Shown piece after piece: positions 33,061-44,500 of a stretch of 64,000 bases of DNA. Positions within the stretch are counted from its first letter, which is position 1; each line of letters starts with the position of its first letter. Source of the stretch: Sipunculus nudus (taxonomy: Eukaryota; Annelida; Sipuncula; Golfingiida; Sipunculidae); the NCBI GenBank assembly GCA_026874595.1, contig CM049312.1:32296956-32360955 (forward strand). Reading direction: 5' to 3'. Position numbers and translations under genes: made by a program. The notes under the pieces were generated by a model. It was not told the DNA's origin and did not search any database. It worked only from the letters and a program-made list of their open reading frames with translations.

Positions 33061-34589
33061 TAAAAAATTAAAACAAATGATCTATGCAAATGCGTATATA
33101 CTGTACACGCAAAGCGTTCAGTTTTTTTTTTATATATATTTGCTGTTATGTAAAATTTTTGTGTAATATATATAGGTGTAACAAGAAAGACAAGCCGAAT
33201 TGTCTGGACGAAATATTTCATTTATAAAAAATTGTTCTAAGATGAAAGTAAAAATATAAGGCAAACGTACAATATTGGTTTCCATTGATTGTTAATAATT
33301 TCATTTGTAGATATAAACAAAAATCTTATTCACACAGAAGACGCAATAACGCACATTTATTATGAATATAAGGCAGCATGAAGATGGCTTGCTAAAATGC
33401 CTTTCTAAACTAATTGAAATGGTTGTCTTATACTACTAATACTGGTTAAAGTGAAGGAGTTGTTATAGCTCAAGCCCAAACACAATTGGTGAAATCCTAT
33501 ATAAATATTGCCGTCTGAATCACGCTTTTACCTCGGGAACTAGGTAAACATTCTAAATCAGAAATATATTGCTTTTGCTTTTCAGCAAATGTCATCATAA
33601 AAATAACAGGTCGTCGATGAAATAGCAACACTGAAATCTAATACATAATTTTACGTTTTCATGTTTATTCAAGCTTTTTCCTGTACTTTCCTCAATCGAT
33701 TCCTTCAAACTCCTTATCCCTGGACAAAAATATTTGCTTTTTCATAAGCACTTCCAGTTCATTCAATTACAGCTATTAAGGCACGGCGCTGGGTACTTTC
33801 AAACCTTATTAATAAAGAAACATTTCGTTTGTTGTTGTATCAGTAGGAACTAGATAATATAATCTGATATCTTATTTTTATCTCTTTTCTTTCAATGTTT
33901 GTATCCTCGATAGACGCTTTGAACGATTCATTTAGAGAGATTTACAAGTTCTCCTTTATTTATGTTATCCTGTTTTTGCACTTTTATTTACCCAAAAAGT
34001 TATATAATCCCATCAGTTTGCTGTTTTCATTGAAACACGCCTTTAAAACTTTCCTTTCTGACTATTTGCTCACTTTAAGAAAAAGCCATACAAGGAAGTT
34101 TTTTTCTGTATACCAGAAACCTTCCAAACATATAATCTTTTATGATTATTTTTAAAGTCCTTCTTACAAAAAAGGGTACTTTTTCTGAAAATTTCACTTC
34201 CATTTAAACAGAAATATAAGTCCCGGTCGCTACATGCTTTTACGGAGTATATAGCATAATAACATAGACTTTCATAGTATTTCCCTCTTATGTCAGACTT
34301 TGAGCAGAATCATGTACTAATTAAAAGATGAAAGCACTTTATCGGACTGGATTTTTGAGACACACGTTTTTCTTACTGCCTTGAAAGGCATATAAGGAAT
34401 ATAAATGTTTCTGTCCCACCAAAGATATGTGTCTTCCGTCCTGTCAACATACTTCAGACCGGGTTTAGAAATGTCTTCCAGACCTAAATCCTATCCTCAG
34501 ACAAAGAAAATCGCTCCTCCCCTAGTTAAAAAGGTTGATCTGAATGATACTTGCTTCTCTTGTATTGGAAGCTTTCAGCATCAGTTGTG

Positions 34590-35310
34590 GTAACGACAGC
34601 CCGGTCTACGTATGTCTGCGATCCGTCTACCATAACTTCCGCACTATCCTAAATTTTGCATCTACGTTACGCCTTAAAATTCGTAATATCGTTTACAAAA
34701 CGTTACATCGACGTTACGTATGCAGAGGTATCCCAAACGCAGCGCTACATGTTCACCCGCTTAAAGCCGAGTGTACATATTACGTCTGCGATACGTTTAC
34801 GTCATTTTTGCAGGCGTAAAGGTCTGCTTCCATGTGCGCGTATATGTGTATGTGCGATTATGCGTTAAAAAATAGGTGTGTTTCCATGTGCACTTATATG
34901 CGTTAACTGGCAGACGTATATATTTTTACAGTGGATTGAGCAGTCCTTCCACAAAAAGATGGTGAAGTGACGTTTTACCCTGAATCCCTGAGTTCACGCA
35001 GATCCTATCGCCCTGTGGCGATCTTCACGCATACACGCATATACGCTGACGGACACATGGAAACACCCCAGTCACAAAATCGTATGAGCGATTTTTCACG
35101 CAAAAACACATAATTATACGCATATTCGCGCACATGGAAACCCTACTATATGCGCACATGGAAACGCCCCTTAATGCAGACCATACGCTGTTAACCATAA
35201 AAAAAAAACACAACGTAACACTGTCCACATTTTGTTGCGTCGTTGGTTACGCATGCCTTTTAATCGTATCGCAAACGTACCGCAGACGTAGCATTATAGG
35301 GACACTCGAC
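34590..35310. mobile_element. Foldback-like element built of TACG/GCGTA words
   Basis: TTTCCATGTGCGCGTATAT on the left arm (about 34828) is repeated inverted as ATATGCGCACATGGAAAC on the right arm (about 35150). GTCTGCGATACGTTTACG on the left pairs with CGTATCGCAAACGTACCGC on the right. No transposase. Probably non-autonomous. Confidence 0.6.
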
Positions 35311-35574
35311 ATCATATGCCGATTTTTATTTCAGTTCGTGAACAATAGAACAGCACCGTAATTAAGTTTTGTCTTGGTTCTGTTTTGCTGACCCCTAATC
35401 TCCCGATTTTTGTTAGCTTTACTAACAACGTCTGACCACGTGGTCAGTGTCTTTTTCATAAAGATTAGGTCCATGGGCTGTTGATGGTGCAGCTTACTGA
35501 ATTAAGGTAAAGGAAAATGATGATAAAATGATGTGTAATCTGTATGTATATTCAATTTCAGGTTTTTGCATCGG

Positions 35575-35815
35575 TATGTCGTTGAGACATTGGTGCAAAT
35601 CTCTGAGGTTCAGCTCCGAAGTCCCTACCTCCCAATTGGCTTACTCCATCATCACGTGTGCGATGGGATCATGGAAGGGATCAGCACTTTTTCAATTGAA
35701 AAAAACTGATACGGATCCTGTAAACGTTGAAAACAGGTCGACCATGTACCTTGCCATTTTAAGCTTTACAGAAGAAAATAAATTAATAATACAGATACGG
35801 GAATTATTAGGTAAT
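35575..35815 (+). pseudogene. Possible non-LTR (LINE) reverse transcriptase fragment
   Basis: The open frame has WKGSALFQLKKTDTDPVN followed by ENRSTMYLAILS and a further helix, resembling the first RT blocks of LINEs, where WK precedes a KK-D-DP-NYR stretch. The usual Asn-Tyr-Arg-Pro is diverged (NVENRS). About 80 residues only, with no catalytic Asp region and no poly-A tail. The frame ends near GTAATG, so an exon with an AG acceptor at 35561 is an alternative reading, which I consider less likely. Confidence 0.38.
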
Positions 35816-36556
35816 GATTGACTCTGATGTATTCATGTGACTCATACTGGGTTTTGCAAATTCACTATATCATTTACAGAATGTAGAATGTAGCGTGTCG
35901 ATGTTTCAAGCAAAGTGGTCAGCCTTCAGTATTTTCATCACAACATTTTACAAATTCTTTCTTAAGTAGAACACCTATCGTTTAAACATGAATTCCATGT
36001 TTTAGCACAGGCTCCAGCATGTAGAGGTCGGTATATAAAATAATATATAAGATCCTGAATCATGTAAGACTTAAGCGAATTTGTCCAAAACATTTAGATA
36101 ACTCATTTCATGATTTTTTTTTTAATTTGAGGGAAGAATTGCGTTCACTTGTTTGTCTTTTCCGCTGACCTGGATTCCATCCTCCCTTTGGAGTTTTGAC
36201 ATTCAGCTGACTGTCAGAGCTCATATATTGCGTGTCCATGGTCTTTCAGGAATCGTTTCTATAGTATTGTTTGCTTGTTTTAAGTTTTGCTGGCCCATAT
36301 CACTGTATCCATGGATCTGTCAGCTAGGTTATAATTACCCCGTCCAATCATAGCTCTTTATAAAAGAGCAGACTGGCCAAGCAGCACTTCATTGATTTTA
36401 TTGATCAGTTCTGTTAATGTCTGTGGTTGCAAGTTCACTGCATGCTTTATGATGTGATTCATCAACTCAGAGTTATTATTTGTCCATTTACTGCCTACAA
36501 CACCGTTCAGCTGTGGTCTGAATATTCCTCTGCAATCATTGGAATTAGTAAACTGG

Positions 36557-37010
36557 TTAGGTATTTGGAAAATGCAGGTGTGCTTTGTTCATGTGAACAT
36601 CTTTCTTCAAAAGAAAGAGCAGAATTTGAATTGTCGGTCCTTTCTCACCTATACCTAATTTCTTTCTAAGATAATAAGCTGCATTATGTAGAAGATGCCA
36701 TGTGCATAAAACCTGAATATCTTGAGGAACTGCATGTTTGATTGCTTCCCTCAAGACTCGTTCGTTATTTGTCCCTATTGTTGTACATCATCTTGGTGAA
36801 GTCCTTAGTCTGCTGAGAGATGATTGAAAAACGATACCGGTACATACGATTCAAACGAGGAATTTCCATGGTAAACTATAGGACCACAGAGCAGTGGGTG
36901 ACCATGTGTGCTAATTTTGACTGACTTGTGTTTGTAAACAGCAACTGTAGCATGTACATCCCCAGATTGAAACTTTGTCTAATGAGAAAACACTGCCAGG
37001 ATTGTTCAGA
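36557..37010 (-). pseudogene. MULE-like transposase fragment
   Basis: Two minus-strand frames hold motifs of the MULE transposase domain. 36805-36960 encodes TVAVYKHKSV and CGPIVYHGNSSFESYVP. 36557-36786 encodes TIGTNNERVLREAIKHAVP then LCTWHLLHN, corresponding to the G-T-D/N-G-E and C-x2-H region of the family. A further diverged piece (FNLG context) continues to about 37010 in a third frame. Frameshifts and a TAA separate them. The catalytic acids cannot be judged from so short a segment. Family members are DDE transposases moving DNA elements. This one is dead. Confidence 0.6.
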
Positions 37011-37337
37011 CAGAATATGACCTTCAGTTTTTCTTCTACATACAGGATGAAAGATGGTAGACTACCTATTTTTTTTTGCTGTTTTGCTGAAGATTTTGCT
37101 GTTCCACAGCTTGTGTTCCACTTCCTTTTTAGTGTCGCACTTTACATGAGCCAACGATGCTTCATTTCGCTGAGTCATCATAATGTCCACCTGTTTTGGA
37201 TTATTGTTGGTTTTACGCCTGTTTATTTCCATCATAACTGGTGGGGCACAGCGTGTTTTTGGTCTTTTACTTGTTTTTTGCATTGCTATGAACAGTCTCT
37301 CCCGGATATTTACCAAGGTATTCATACAGACCGGCTT

Positions 37338-37405
37338 CTGTGGCCCAGGGGTAGCACAGGGCTCAAAGCCGGAAGATAGTGAGTTCAAATCTCAGCCGAA
37401 ACTTT
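37338..37405 (+). mobile_element. tRNA-like SINE head
   Basis: TGGCCCAGGGGTAGCACAG suits an A box/D-arm and GAGTTCAAATCTCAGCC (37381 onward) a B box, about 35 bp apart as in a tRNA. An A-rich tail-like stretch follows. Confidence 0.5.
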
Positions 37406-37479
37406 AACAAAACTAAATAAATTTCCTGATAATTGAACAATTGTATCAACAGTCATGTTTTCTCTTGTTTTTCATCAAA

Positions 37480-37579
37480 GTACACTGACTTTAGTAAACT
37501 TTCATTACAAAAACAAAAACTTGAAATGCAAATTAATGAAAACGCTGTGTCATGCTAGAGTGAAATACCAGCAACTATT
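37480..37579. repeat. Left fragment of a 93-bp tandem array
   Basis: ATGCTAGAGTGAAATACCAGCAAC matches monomer ends at 38580-38600 and 38765-38785. The array continues at 38326 beyond the LINE insertion. Confidence 0.8.
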
Positions 37580-38325
37580 TTTTTTTTTTTCGCCTCAGAC
37601 TGTTTAATTAACTCAACCTTCTGAATTCATCATCGGCGATTAAATTTATTTTAAACACAACAAATGACATGAAATACAGACAATTTACATTATTATACAA
37701 GACTCCACAAGACAAACAATTGAAGGCCATTCTGACCACAAATTCAAAAATCCAAGATTCAACAATCTAGATCACATGCATCTCTTAATTTACCCCATTT
37801 CAAAGTATGTTTAGATATTAAACCTTTTTCATGCGCTAAAAACCTTTCTGTCACCTCTGTCTTGCTTAAAAAACTTCGGAATATCGAAAACAAAGCAGCT
37901 GGGTTGTCCTCTCTTTGCATATACAAAACATATTTAAATAACATCAAAATCTGGTTTATCAGCATGTTTTTCGAAGTGACTGGGAGTATACCATACAATA
38001 TAACATCTAGTGATAGATCTGGCATATTAATATCACTATTTTGCATCCATGAGTGTATTTTAAAATAAAAGTTTTTGGCAACTGTACATTCAAACAGTAA
38101 ATGAACAATACTTTCAATTTAGTTAAAGCAATAGGAACATCTGGGTGTTTCCTTTATTTTCCACTTATACAGATGCTCATTTAGTGGAATGTAATTATTC
38201 AATAGTTTGTACTGGAATTCTCTCATATGTGTATCCATTGTTGTTCTATAGATACCTTCGTACACATCTTTCCAATAAATATCAATACTATTTTTCGTGT
38301 TCAAGGTATTAAAAAAATAGAATAA
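37580..38325 (-). mobile_element. 5'-truncated LINE insertion with 10-bp target duplication
   Basis: Flanked by AGCAACTATT at 37570-37579 and 38326-38335. On the minus strand it ends in a poly-A tail (plus-strand T run 37579-37590) and carries an ORF2 C-terminus. Removing it restores a tandem monomer (CCAGCAACTATTGATACC), which proves a retroposition event at this spot. Confidence 0.88.
37759..38325 (-). pseudogene. LINE ORF2 C-terminal fragment
   Basis: One minus-strand frame runs from about 38325 to a stop at 37759 with a single in-frame TAA. It encodes IYWKDVYEGIYRTTMDT, then FQYKLLNNYIPLNEHLYKW, then a Cys-x2-Cys...His-x4-Cys knuckle (CSYC, later HLLFEC) and an Asp/Lys-rich tail. The pattern W..iy..i....t.dt, FQYKLLN and CxxC...HLLFEC is typical of the region after the RT domain in many LINEs. 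The RT and endonuclease parts are missing by 5' truncation, normal for LINE insertions. The clade is not determinable from this piece. The first residues of the longer frame to 38355 come from flanking array DNA. Confidence 0.75.
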
Positions 38326-38930
38326 AGCAACTATTGATACCTGGCGTATTACCAAGATAACAGTGACCTTGTATACAAATTAAATTAAACTAATGGGCCA
38401 TGCTGCAGTTCAGTGCCGATAACCATTGATATCTGAAGTATCACCAAGATTACAGGAAAACTTGAAATACTTGTTAAATAAACACTGTTCAATGCTGCAG
38501 TTAAGTACCGGTAACCCCTGATATCTGAGGTATTACCAAATTTACAGTAAACTTGTAAAGAAAAACACCTAGCCATGCTTGAGTGATATACCAGTTACCA
38601 TTATCATCTGGCGTATAACCAAGATTACAGTGACCTTGTATACTAATTAAATTAAAATATTAATAATTGAGCAATGCTGCAGTTAAGCGTTGGCAACCAT
38701 TGATATCTGAGGTGACACTAAGATTACAGAAAACTTGAAACACTAAATAATGGAAAACACTATGCCATGCTAGTGTTACAAATCAGCAACCATTGATACC
38801 TTGCGTTTTACCAAGCTGACAGTGACCTAATATGCTAATTTAAATTAAACTATTGAGCCATGCTGCAGTTTAGTACCGGTAATCATTGATACATGAGGTA
38901 TTACACAGATTAAATAAAATTTGAGGAAAG
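38326..38930. repeat. 93-bp tandem array with alternating monomer types
   Basis: Monomers begin (C)ATTGATAYCTG and end at GTAAC or GCAAC. Two classes alternate: one with CAGTGACCTTGTATACTAATTAAAT and one with TTACAG(G/T)AAAACTTG. About seven monomers remain. Confidence 0.8.
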
Positions 38931-39209
38931 TCTCTTTTTTTACACGGCTCCGGATCACATGACCATCGCACACGTGACATCGGAATGTCAAGCCGCTCGC
39001 TCAGTCCGCTTGCTCTTGAGTATATACACATGGAATCTTCAGCGCTACACGTCACCAACCAACAGTTCCTCGTTGGAGTACACGTTCGCTCTTCAAGGCA
39101 AAGTTCACAAAGCACTGACTGATAGACGCACAACCTTTTTTATATGAACTTAGAAGTAATGTCTTTCACAGCTGATGTCTCCTGGATTCCTCCACTTCCC
39201 CGTATGACT

Positions 39210-39500
39210 TGTTTCAAGACTCATATAGACTTACCAGTCAAATATAAATGCTTACTAAGTCGTGTATTCACGGCTACCTTTATAACTGCAAAATGAATTA
39301 TATCAAAATTGGTGAAATCGTATTCTTGCCACGACGTTTTTGCTTTATACAGATTTATACGGCTTTATACGGATTTATATAGTGCTTTCACCAGGACCTA
39401 TCTGAACGTCAAGTAAGAGTTCTTTAGTTGGCTTACAAGTCCAATACAAATGCTGAGTCGTGAATTCACGGCTGAGCCTGGCCACTGACGTCTTGGTCCA
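39210..39500 (+). repeat. Dispersed repeat with CGTGAATTCACG core, two adjacent partial copies
   Basis: ACTTACCAGTCAAATATAAATGCTTACTAAGTCGTG...ATTCACGGCTACCTTTATA, then a second partial unit near 39430 (GGCTTACAAGTCCAATAC). Related to 46440-46625 and 52742-52800. Confidence 0.65.
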
Positions 39501-42500
39501 TGCCCCCTGTCTGTCAACTACATTTAGACAGGAACACAAAAGACGACCTTTCGTTTGACTTTAGACTCAGTGGGGCTAGTTTCATTGGGCCCAGGTTTCC
39601 TCGCATAAATCCAAGCCCAGGGTAATATGTTTCATGGTTTACCAAATTAATAGTTGCATCGCAGGGCAGCCCTGTCATCCAATGCCCATTAAACCAGTAT
39701 TACGCAGCTTCTCATTCCAATGAAAGACGCTCACCATCGGCCATGATAAATACTCAATCTCTTGAATAAAGTCTTTTCTCTCAGAGGTTAGCAATCCTTT
39801 AATCATTTTAAGGTGATCAAGATTATCTCCAAATTTAAATGGATTGTTACCCAAACCAATAAAAAAATAAAAAAAAACTCCGTTTATAACAGACTAACCA
39901 AACAAGTTACAAAATAATGGCAAAAAATACCTCTTCTACAAAAAGAGGTTAAGAATAAAATGAAAAAGCATCATAGATTGAGATTGGGCTAGACCAAAAG
40001 TAGACAACGCCACGTTAATCTTATTATGATATTGTCTGTAAGTTCCTAGAAAACGTAATGAAAGTAATCTTTAATTGTCACGATGCGGGTAATTATTTGA
40101 TTGTCACGTCAGTTCATGAGCATCTTATTTCTGTAAATAACTCTCCTCAGTACCAACCGCCATGCAATTTCAGTTTTTCTCAATTTGCTACAAGACAGGG
40201 AGACAGAGAGAAGGTTCCGCCTTAAGTTGTTATTTGGAGTAGTCTTATGTCTATGGTATGTTAATACAAATCATCTTAGGTCAACCTCAGTCAACACACG
40301 CCTGGATATGCTTCAAGCTTTCCAGTGGCAATATTTGCTATTAGTTTATTGTCACGATTTCTCATATCATTCTGGTTGTTAAAGGATCATTTCCTCTGTG
40401 AAGGGTATGTACGATCTCTGTCGGATTCAGAATCCGATATGGCAATGGGTTTGCAAGTTAAAAGAAACCTTTTACATAATCTAAGCCTCACTTTCCTTGA
40501 CACAGTGAAGTGCATTACTTCATTGTGTTGAGCGCGTAGCTTTTACCATTCATAAATACTATATTGGTACATGTACTAACATGATATTGCACCAACCCTG
40601 AACAATGTATGGGCCGTTATGTCATTGGTTTGATTAGATATGACGACATCAATCGAATTCATAAATAACTTGAATCCACCCTTTCGGCAGAGGTCGTTTC
40701 TATGAGCCTCCTCCTGTTGGGCACTGTGGGATAACCGTCATTACTTGTCTCAATTATCAAACTTCAAAATCAAATATCTACATTTCAACGAAACAACTTT
40801 TTAAATTATACATGTCCATGATTGCAAAATATATTTCTGTTTCCCTTAAATACCTACCACAAAACACCAATGTGCATGTAAACTGCTTTCAATCTATTCT
40901 TATCCAGCGTACTTGATAGGACTACATTATGCTCTTCACTACATGTATACCTACGCCAACTGCGTATTTAGAAGCCGCGGTGCATTGTGGGGTTCAGAAT
41001 GTAACGCCCACAAATCCTACCCTATGTATTGCTTGATTAATTTGCTTAGTTTCATGTAAGATTTTATTTCTTCTCTGGTTTTGCTTGCCTGCAGCTAACA
41101 ATTTTTTCACAGGTTAGTAAATAAATAAAAAAAAATCTGCATTCTAAGGAACGCATGCCTCCGCCATTCGGGCTGTCCCGAATGTGGGATGCTCCAAAAC
41201 GTGTCTTCATTCTCTTATTCGGCGAATACTCCCAGGTTCATTCATGCAGTAGTTTCCCAAACCCGTTTTTGCATACACCTATTCGGTCATTTTTCCCAGG
41301 TTCATTTGTGCTTAAGTGAATGTACTTTTGTAAATATTTCCGGAATTCCCACGCTGGTTCCAAACCAAAATCTAATCAGTTCTTCCTTTGCACATTTTCG
41401 AAATGCCATGAAAAATTTAATGAGATTTCATGAGATTCCGTGAGTTATGTTGTGGACAACCACAAATACACCAAGACAAACACACCCACACAAACACACA
41501 CAAAGACAAACGGGATTGAACGAATACCCTCCTAACGCAGGCAATAAAGTTGCTTTAGAACTTGGCTTAGCTTCAGAGGTTTTTAATTGGAAAGGTCTAA
41601 ATATGTTTATTCGTGACACGCCTAAATAATTGAATTCATACATGTTCAATGAAAGAAAAATTCACTACAGGTTGGGTTATTCAATTCGGTCGTTTACTCA
41701 TTTTAACAAAAACACACCCATCCTTCATTATTTACCAAGGGCACGTTTAAAGATTTACTAAGGGTGGCATGATTGGAACATATTAGTTATGATTTATAAT
41801 GATAGATTGTCACAAAATGATTTTCATAAAATTAATTTTTAGTGGCAACTTAGAAACTACAAAATACCAACATCGTGATGTTTAGCCACCAATACATTTT
41901 TCAGCAGGTTGGTAAGCCTTTAATTGAGTAAAGTCATATGCGGGAACGCACTGCAACGACCATCCATCCTCAGTAACGTGATAAACAGTTATCTTAACAT
42001 CAGGTTACGAGAGTTGTTTCCAAATAAACGAGTACATGTTAATTCACAAACCATAGTATAAATCCATCTCTATGATAGCAGGTCAATTGCAAGTTTGCCA
42101 TCGCCCAGTGACCCAGGCTGGACATGCCTGTGCTCATGCGCTCAATAAACATGCATTGGGATTTACCAATATGCCTAGGTGCACATGGTAGGTGTTGTTA
42201 GAAAGTACACAAACGTATCAAACGTTTAGCTTGGTTTATTTCAAGTAACAGCCTATTTGTAGAACTCGAGACGCTGTTAAAAATAACGAAAATATTGGCA
42301 TCCTCAACGAACTGTACAGTATACCTATATTATACATACAAAATGTAAAGGCACCCTGACAATGGCCGGAGACTGTCCACGTAGCGGTATGTGATGTTGT
42401 CATATAAAACCACCACAAGTGTCCTTGAATACCGAGTTATGTATTCACAAGCCAATATTTTTTTTTGGCGTCAGTATACTTGCTTGCTGACACTGGAATA

Positions 42501-42600
42501 TGATACCTCATAAACGTACAAATTACATTATATTTTATAGCGGAGGCTTCCTACAAAGTCCAAGCAGCGTTACATAAATTTCCCCAGTCGTGTTACATCC
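39501..42600. other. No gene recognised
   Basis: AT-rich, a CA-rich patch at 41460-41512. Open frames to 84 codons without domains. Confidence 0.5.
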
Positions 42601-42624
42601 TGTCGCACATCAGCTATGTTTGAG

Positions 42625-42627
<3 letters not shown>

Positions 42628-42691
<64 letters not shown>
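42628..42691. repeat. (TA)n microsatellite
   Basis: Uninterrupted dinucleotide run. Confidence 0.97.
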
Positions 42692-42694
<3 letters not shown>

Positions 42695-42699
42695 CGTGC

Positions 42700-42965
42700 A
42701 GATGTAAATATCTGAGTTAAATATCTGAGGTGTACCGACCACGGCGCGTGGATTCCAGTAACGCTATAAATAGTTATATAATATTTTTTATATTAACATA
42801 TAATATACCTGTGAAAGAAGATTTGGTACATTTTTTAATCAATAACTTTGTGGATTTTTGTAAAACCAAAAAGCCACTATTACAAAATGTGTCAGCCATC
42901 CGGAAAAGTAAATGAGATAATGTTATAATTATATATCCTGTTTCCCTGGTAACTTATCACTCTCT
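42700..42965 (-). repeat. Inverted partner of 47300-47550
   Basis: Reverse complement contains GTTACCAGGGAAAC, ATGGCTGACACATT and GTGGCTTTTTGGTTTTA, matching GTTACCAGGGAAAC, TTGGCTGATACATTGTG and TTGGCTTTGTGGTTTTA at 47321-47416. Confidence 0.7.
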
Positions 42966-43004
42966 AGTGAATCGCACATGATCTTTCACCATCTAAATCT
43001 TGTG

Positions 43005-43008
<4 letters not shown>

Positions 43009-43077
<69 letters not shown>
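43009..43077. repeat. (TA)n microsatellite, left flank of solo LTR
   Basis: Runs directly into TGTTACAGG. AT repeats resume after the LTR. Confidence 0.97.
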
Positions 43078-43081
<4 letters not shown>

Positions 43082-43888
43082 ACAGGTGCTCTTTTTATTG
43101 TGTGACACGGGCGTAACTCATGTTGTTGCTGCACTCTCTGTTTGATCCGTACTGGTTGAACTCTCGTTGTCATGCTAGCTTGGGGCTTTCTCGCCTGGCC
43201 GAGGTCACGTGTGAACCCTGGTATGTGGAAGCACGTCGATGTTCTTCTAGATAATTCCTGTAACGCGTGTTTCCTGTGTATTATGTTAGATCCTTAGACT
43301 GTTCGAGAAGTGGAAAATCGGCTTGGGGCAAGAAGTTGTAAATAGGGGACTGTATTTTAGAGCGGGGAGAGAGGAGAGAAGATCCCAGCGGACACAGACG
43401 TGTTTATGTCAGTTTGTGAGACCTGTCCGATTATCCAGTAATTTCAGGGATTCTGCTATTACTTACTCTATACAATTTAATGCAGCCTGCCTCAAGTTGA
43501 CTTTCTGGATTGTTACAATAGCTTTACATTGGACTGTTATTCTCCGAGAGGATTGGTGTGGACTTTTCATCCGGCATATACATTTTAAAGAGCTTGTCGT
43601 TGTGACGGTGGTGGTATCCAGGTACTGTGCACATTGTTATACTGTGTGATTGTATTGATTTGTTGTTATACCGCTGTTTTACTGTATAATTGTATTGATT
43701 TAGTGTAGTAGGGTTGTTTTATGAATAAATTATAGTTATTTGTTAACAAAAAACACTGACTTCTTTATCCATTCCCCTAGTAATTTCACGCTGCCTGGTG
43801 TTACAGAATCTGATTTTTTTTTTTATCTCCATTACAAAATGTGTGTTCATCACGCATACGTGATCTGTTTATATTAGGTTCCGTAACA
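43078..43888 (+). mobile_element. Solo LTR (811 bp)
   Basis: TGTTACAGGTG...GTTCCGTAACA with no internal retrotransposon sequence next to it. Aligns to 3824-4635 after the first about 150 bp. It carries TGTAAATAG (mutated TATA, about 43337), CCAGCGGACACAGACGTG, AATAAA at 43724-43729 and TTTGTTAACAAAAAACACTG. Both flanks are ATATAT, so the event is LTR-LTR recombination of an element inserted in an AT microsatellite. The 108-codon frame at 43323-43649 lies inside it and is not a gene. Confidence 0.93.
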
Positions 43889-44058
43889 ATATATATAGCC
43901 TAGCTACGTCTCTATGCTAAAATGAAAAAAAAAACACGTAATATACTAATGTTTTGAGCTGTGTATATATGTCATGCTGAACATCCTCAGGGTTTAATAA
44001 AGGGGAATCAAATTGCTTCAAATATCGCTCATACTGGGTGAGTTTATTATAGTATATT

Positions 44059-44241
44059 TATATATATATATTTATATATATATATATTTGTATATATAAA
44101 TACACACACACACATATATATATATGTAATATAATTTTCATGAGCTCATTGAGTACCTGCATGCTATACATACCTTACTTTCCCAGGTTTTATCACCTAT
44201 TAATATCAACGGAACAAGAAAATATATATCAACGGAACAAT

Positions 44242-44286
<45 letters not shown>

Positions 44287-44362
44287 AGGTATATATATAC
44301 ATCATATACTCATATCTTATGTATACATATATAAATATCTAAATTTATCTAAACACCTATGA

Positions 44363-44399
<37 letters not shown>

Positions 44400-44500
44400 T
44401 TTATATCATATATACCTATACATATAATATATATATATATATATATTTATATTTACCTATATATTATATATAATGTAATGTATAAGAAGATATATGCATA
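44059..44500. repeat. Cluster of (AT)n / TATA-rich microsatellites
   Basis: AT runs at 44059-44125, 44244-44282 and 44370-44460 with interruptions. Confidence 0.9.

Larger units (their letters stand above)
30790..34490 (+). repeat. Direct duplication, copy B
   Basis: Colinear partner of 22250-28080. The 161-codon frame at 30472-30957 overlaps its start but is not conserved as protein in copy A, so it is not called a gene. The right end includes one diverged 41-bp minisatellite unit (about 34430-34480). Confidence 0.75.

Noticed and set aside
37062-37388. 108-codon minus-strand frame upstream of the MULE fragment
   Set aside because: Lys/Asn-rich and overlaps a tRNA-like head. No motif, and continuity with the MULE frames is not evident. 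Could be a lost MULE N-terminus, but unsupported.
43323-43649. 108-codon frame, and 151- and 104-codon frames at 60452-61140
   Set aside because: They fall entirely inside LTRs, which are non-coding.
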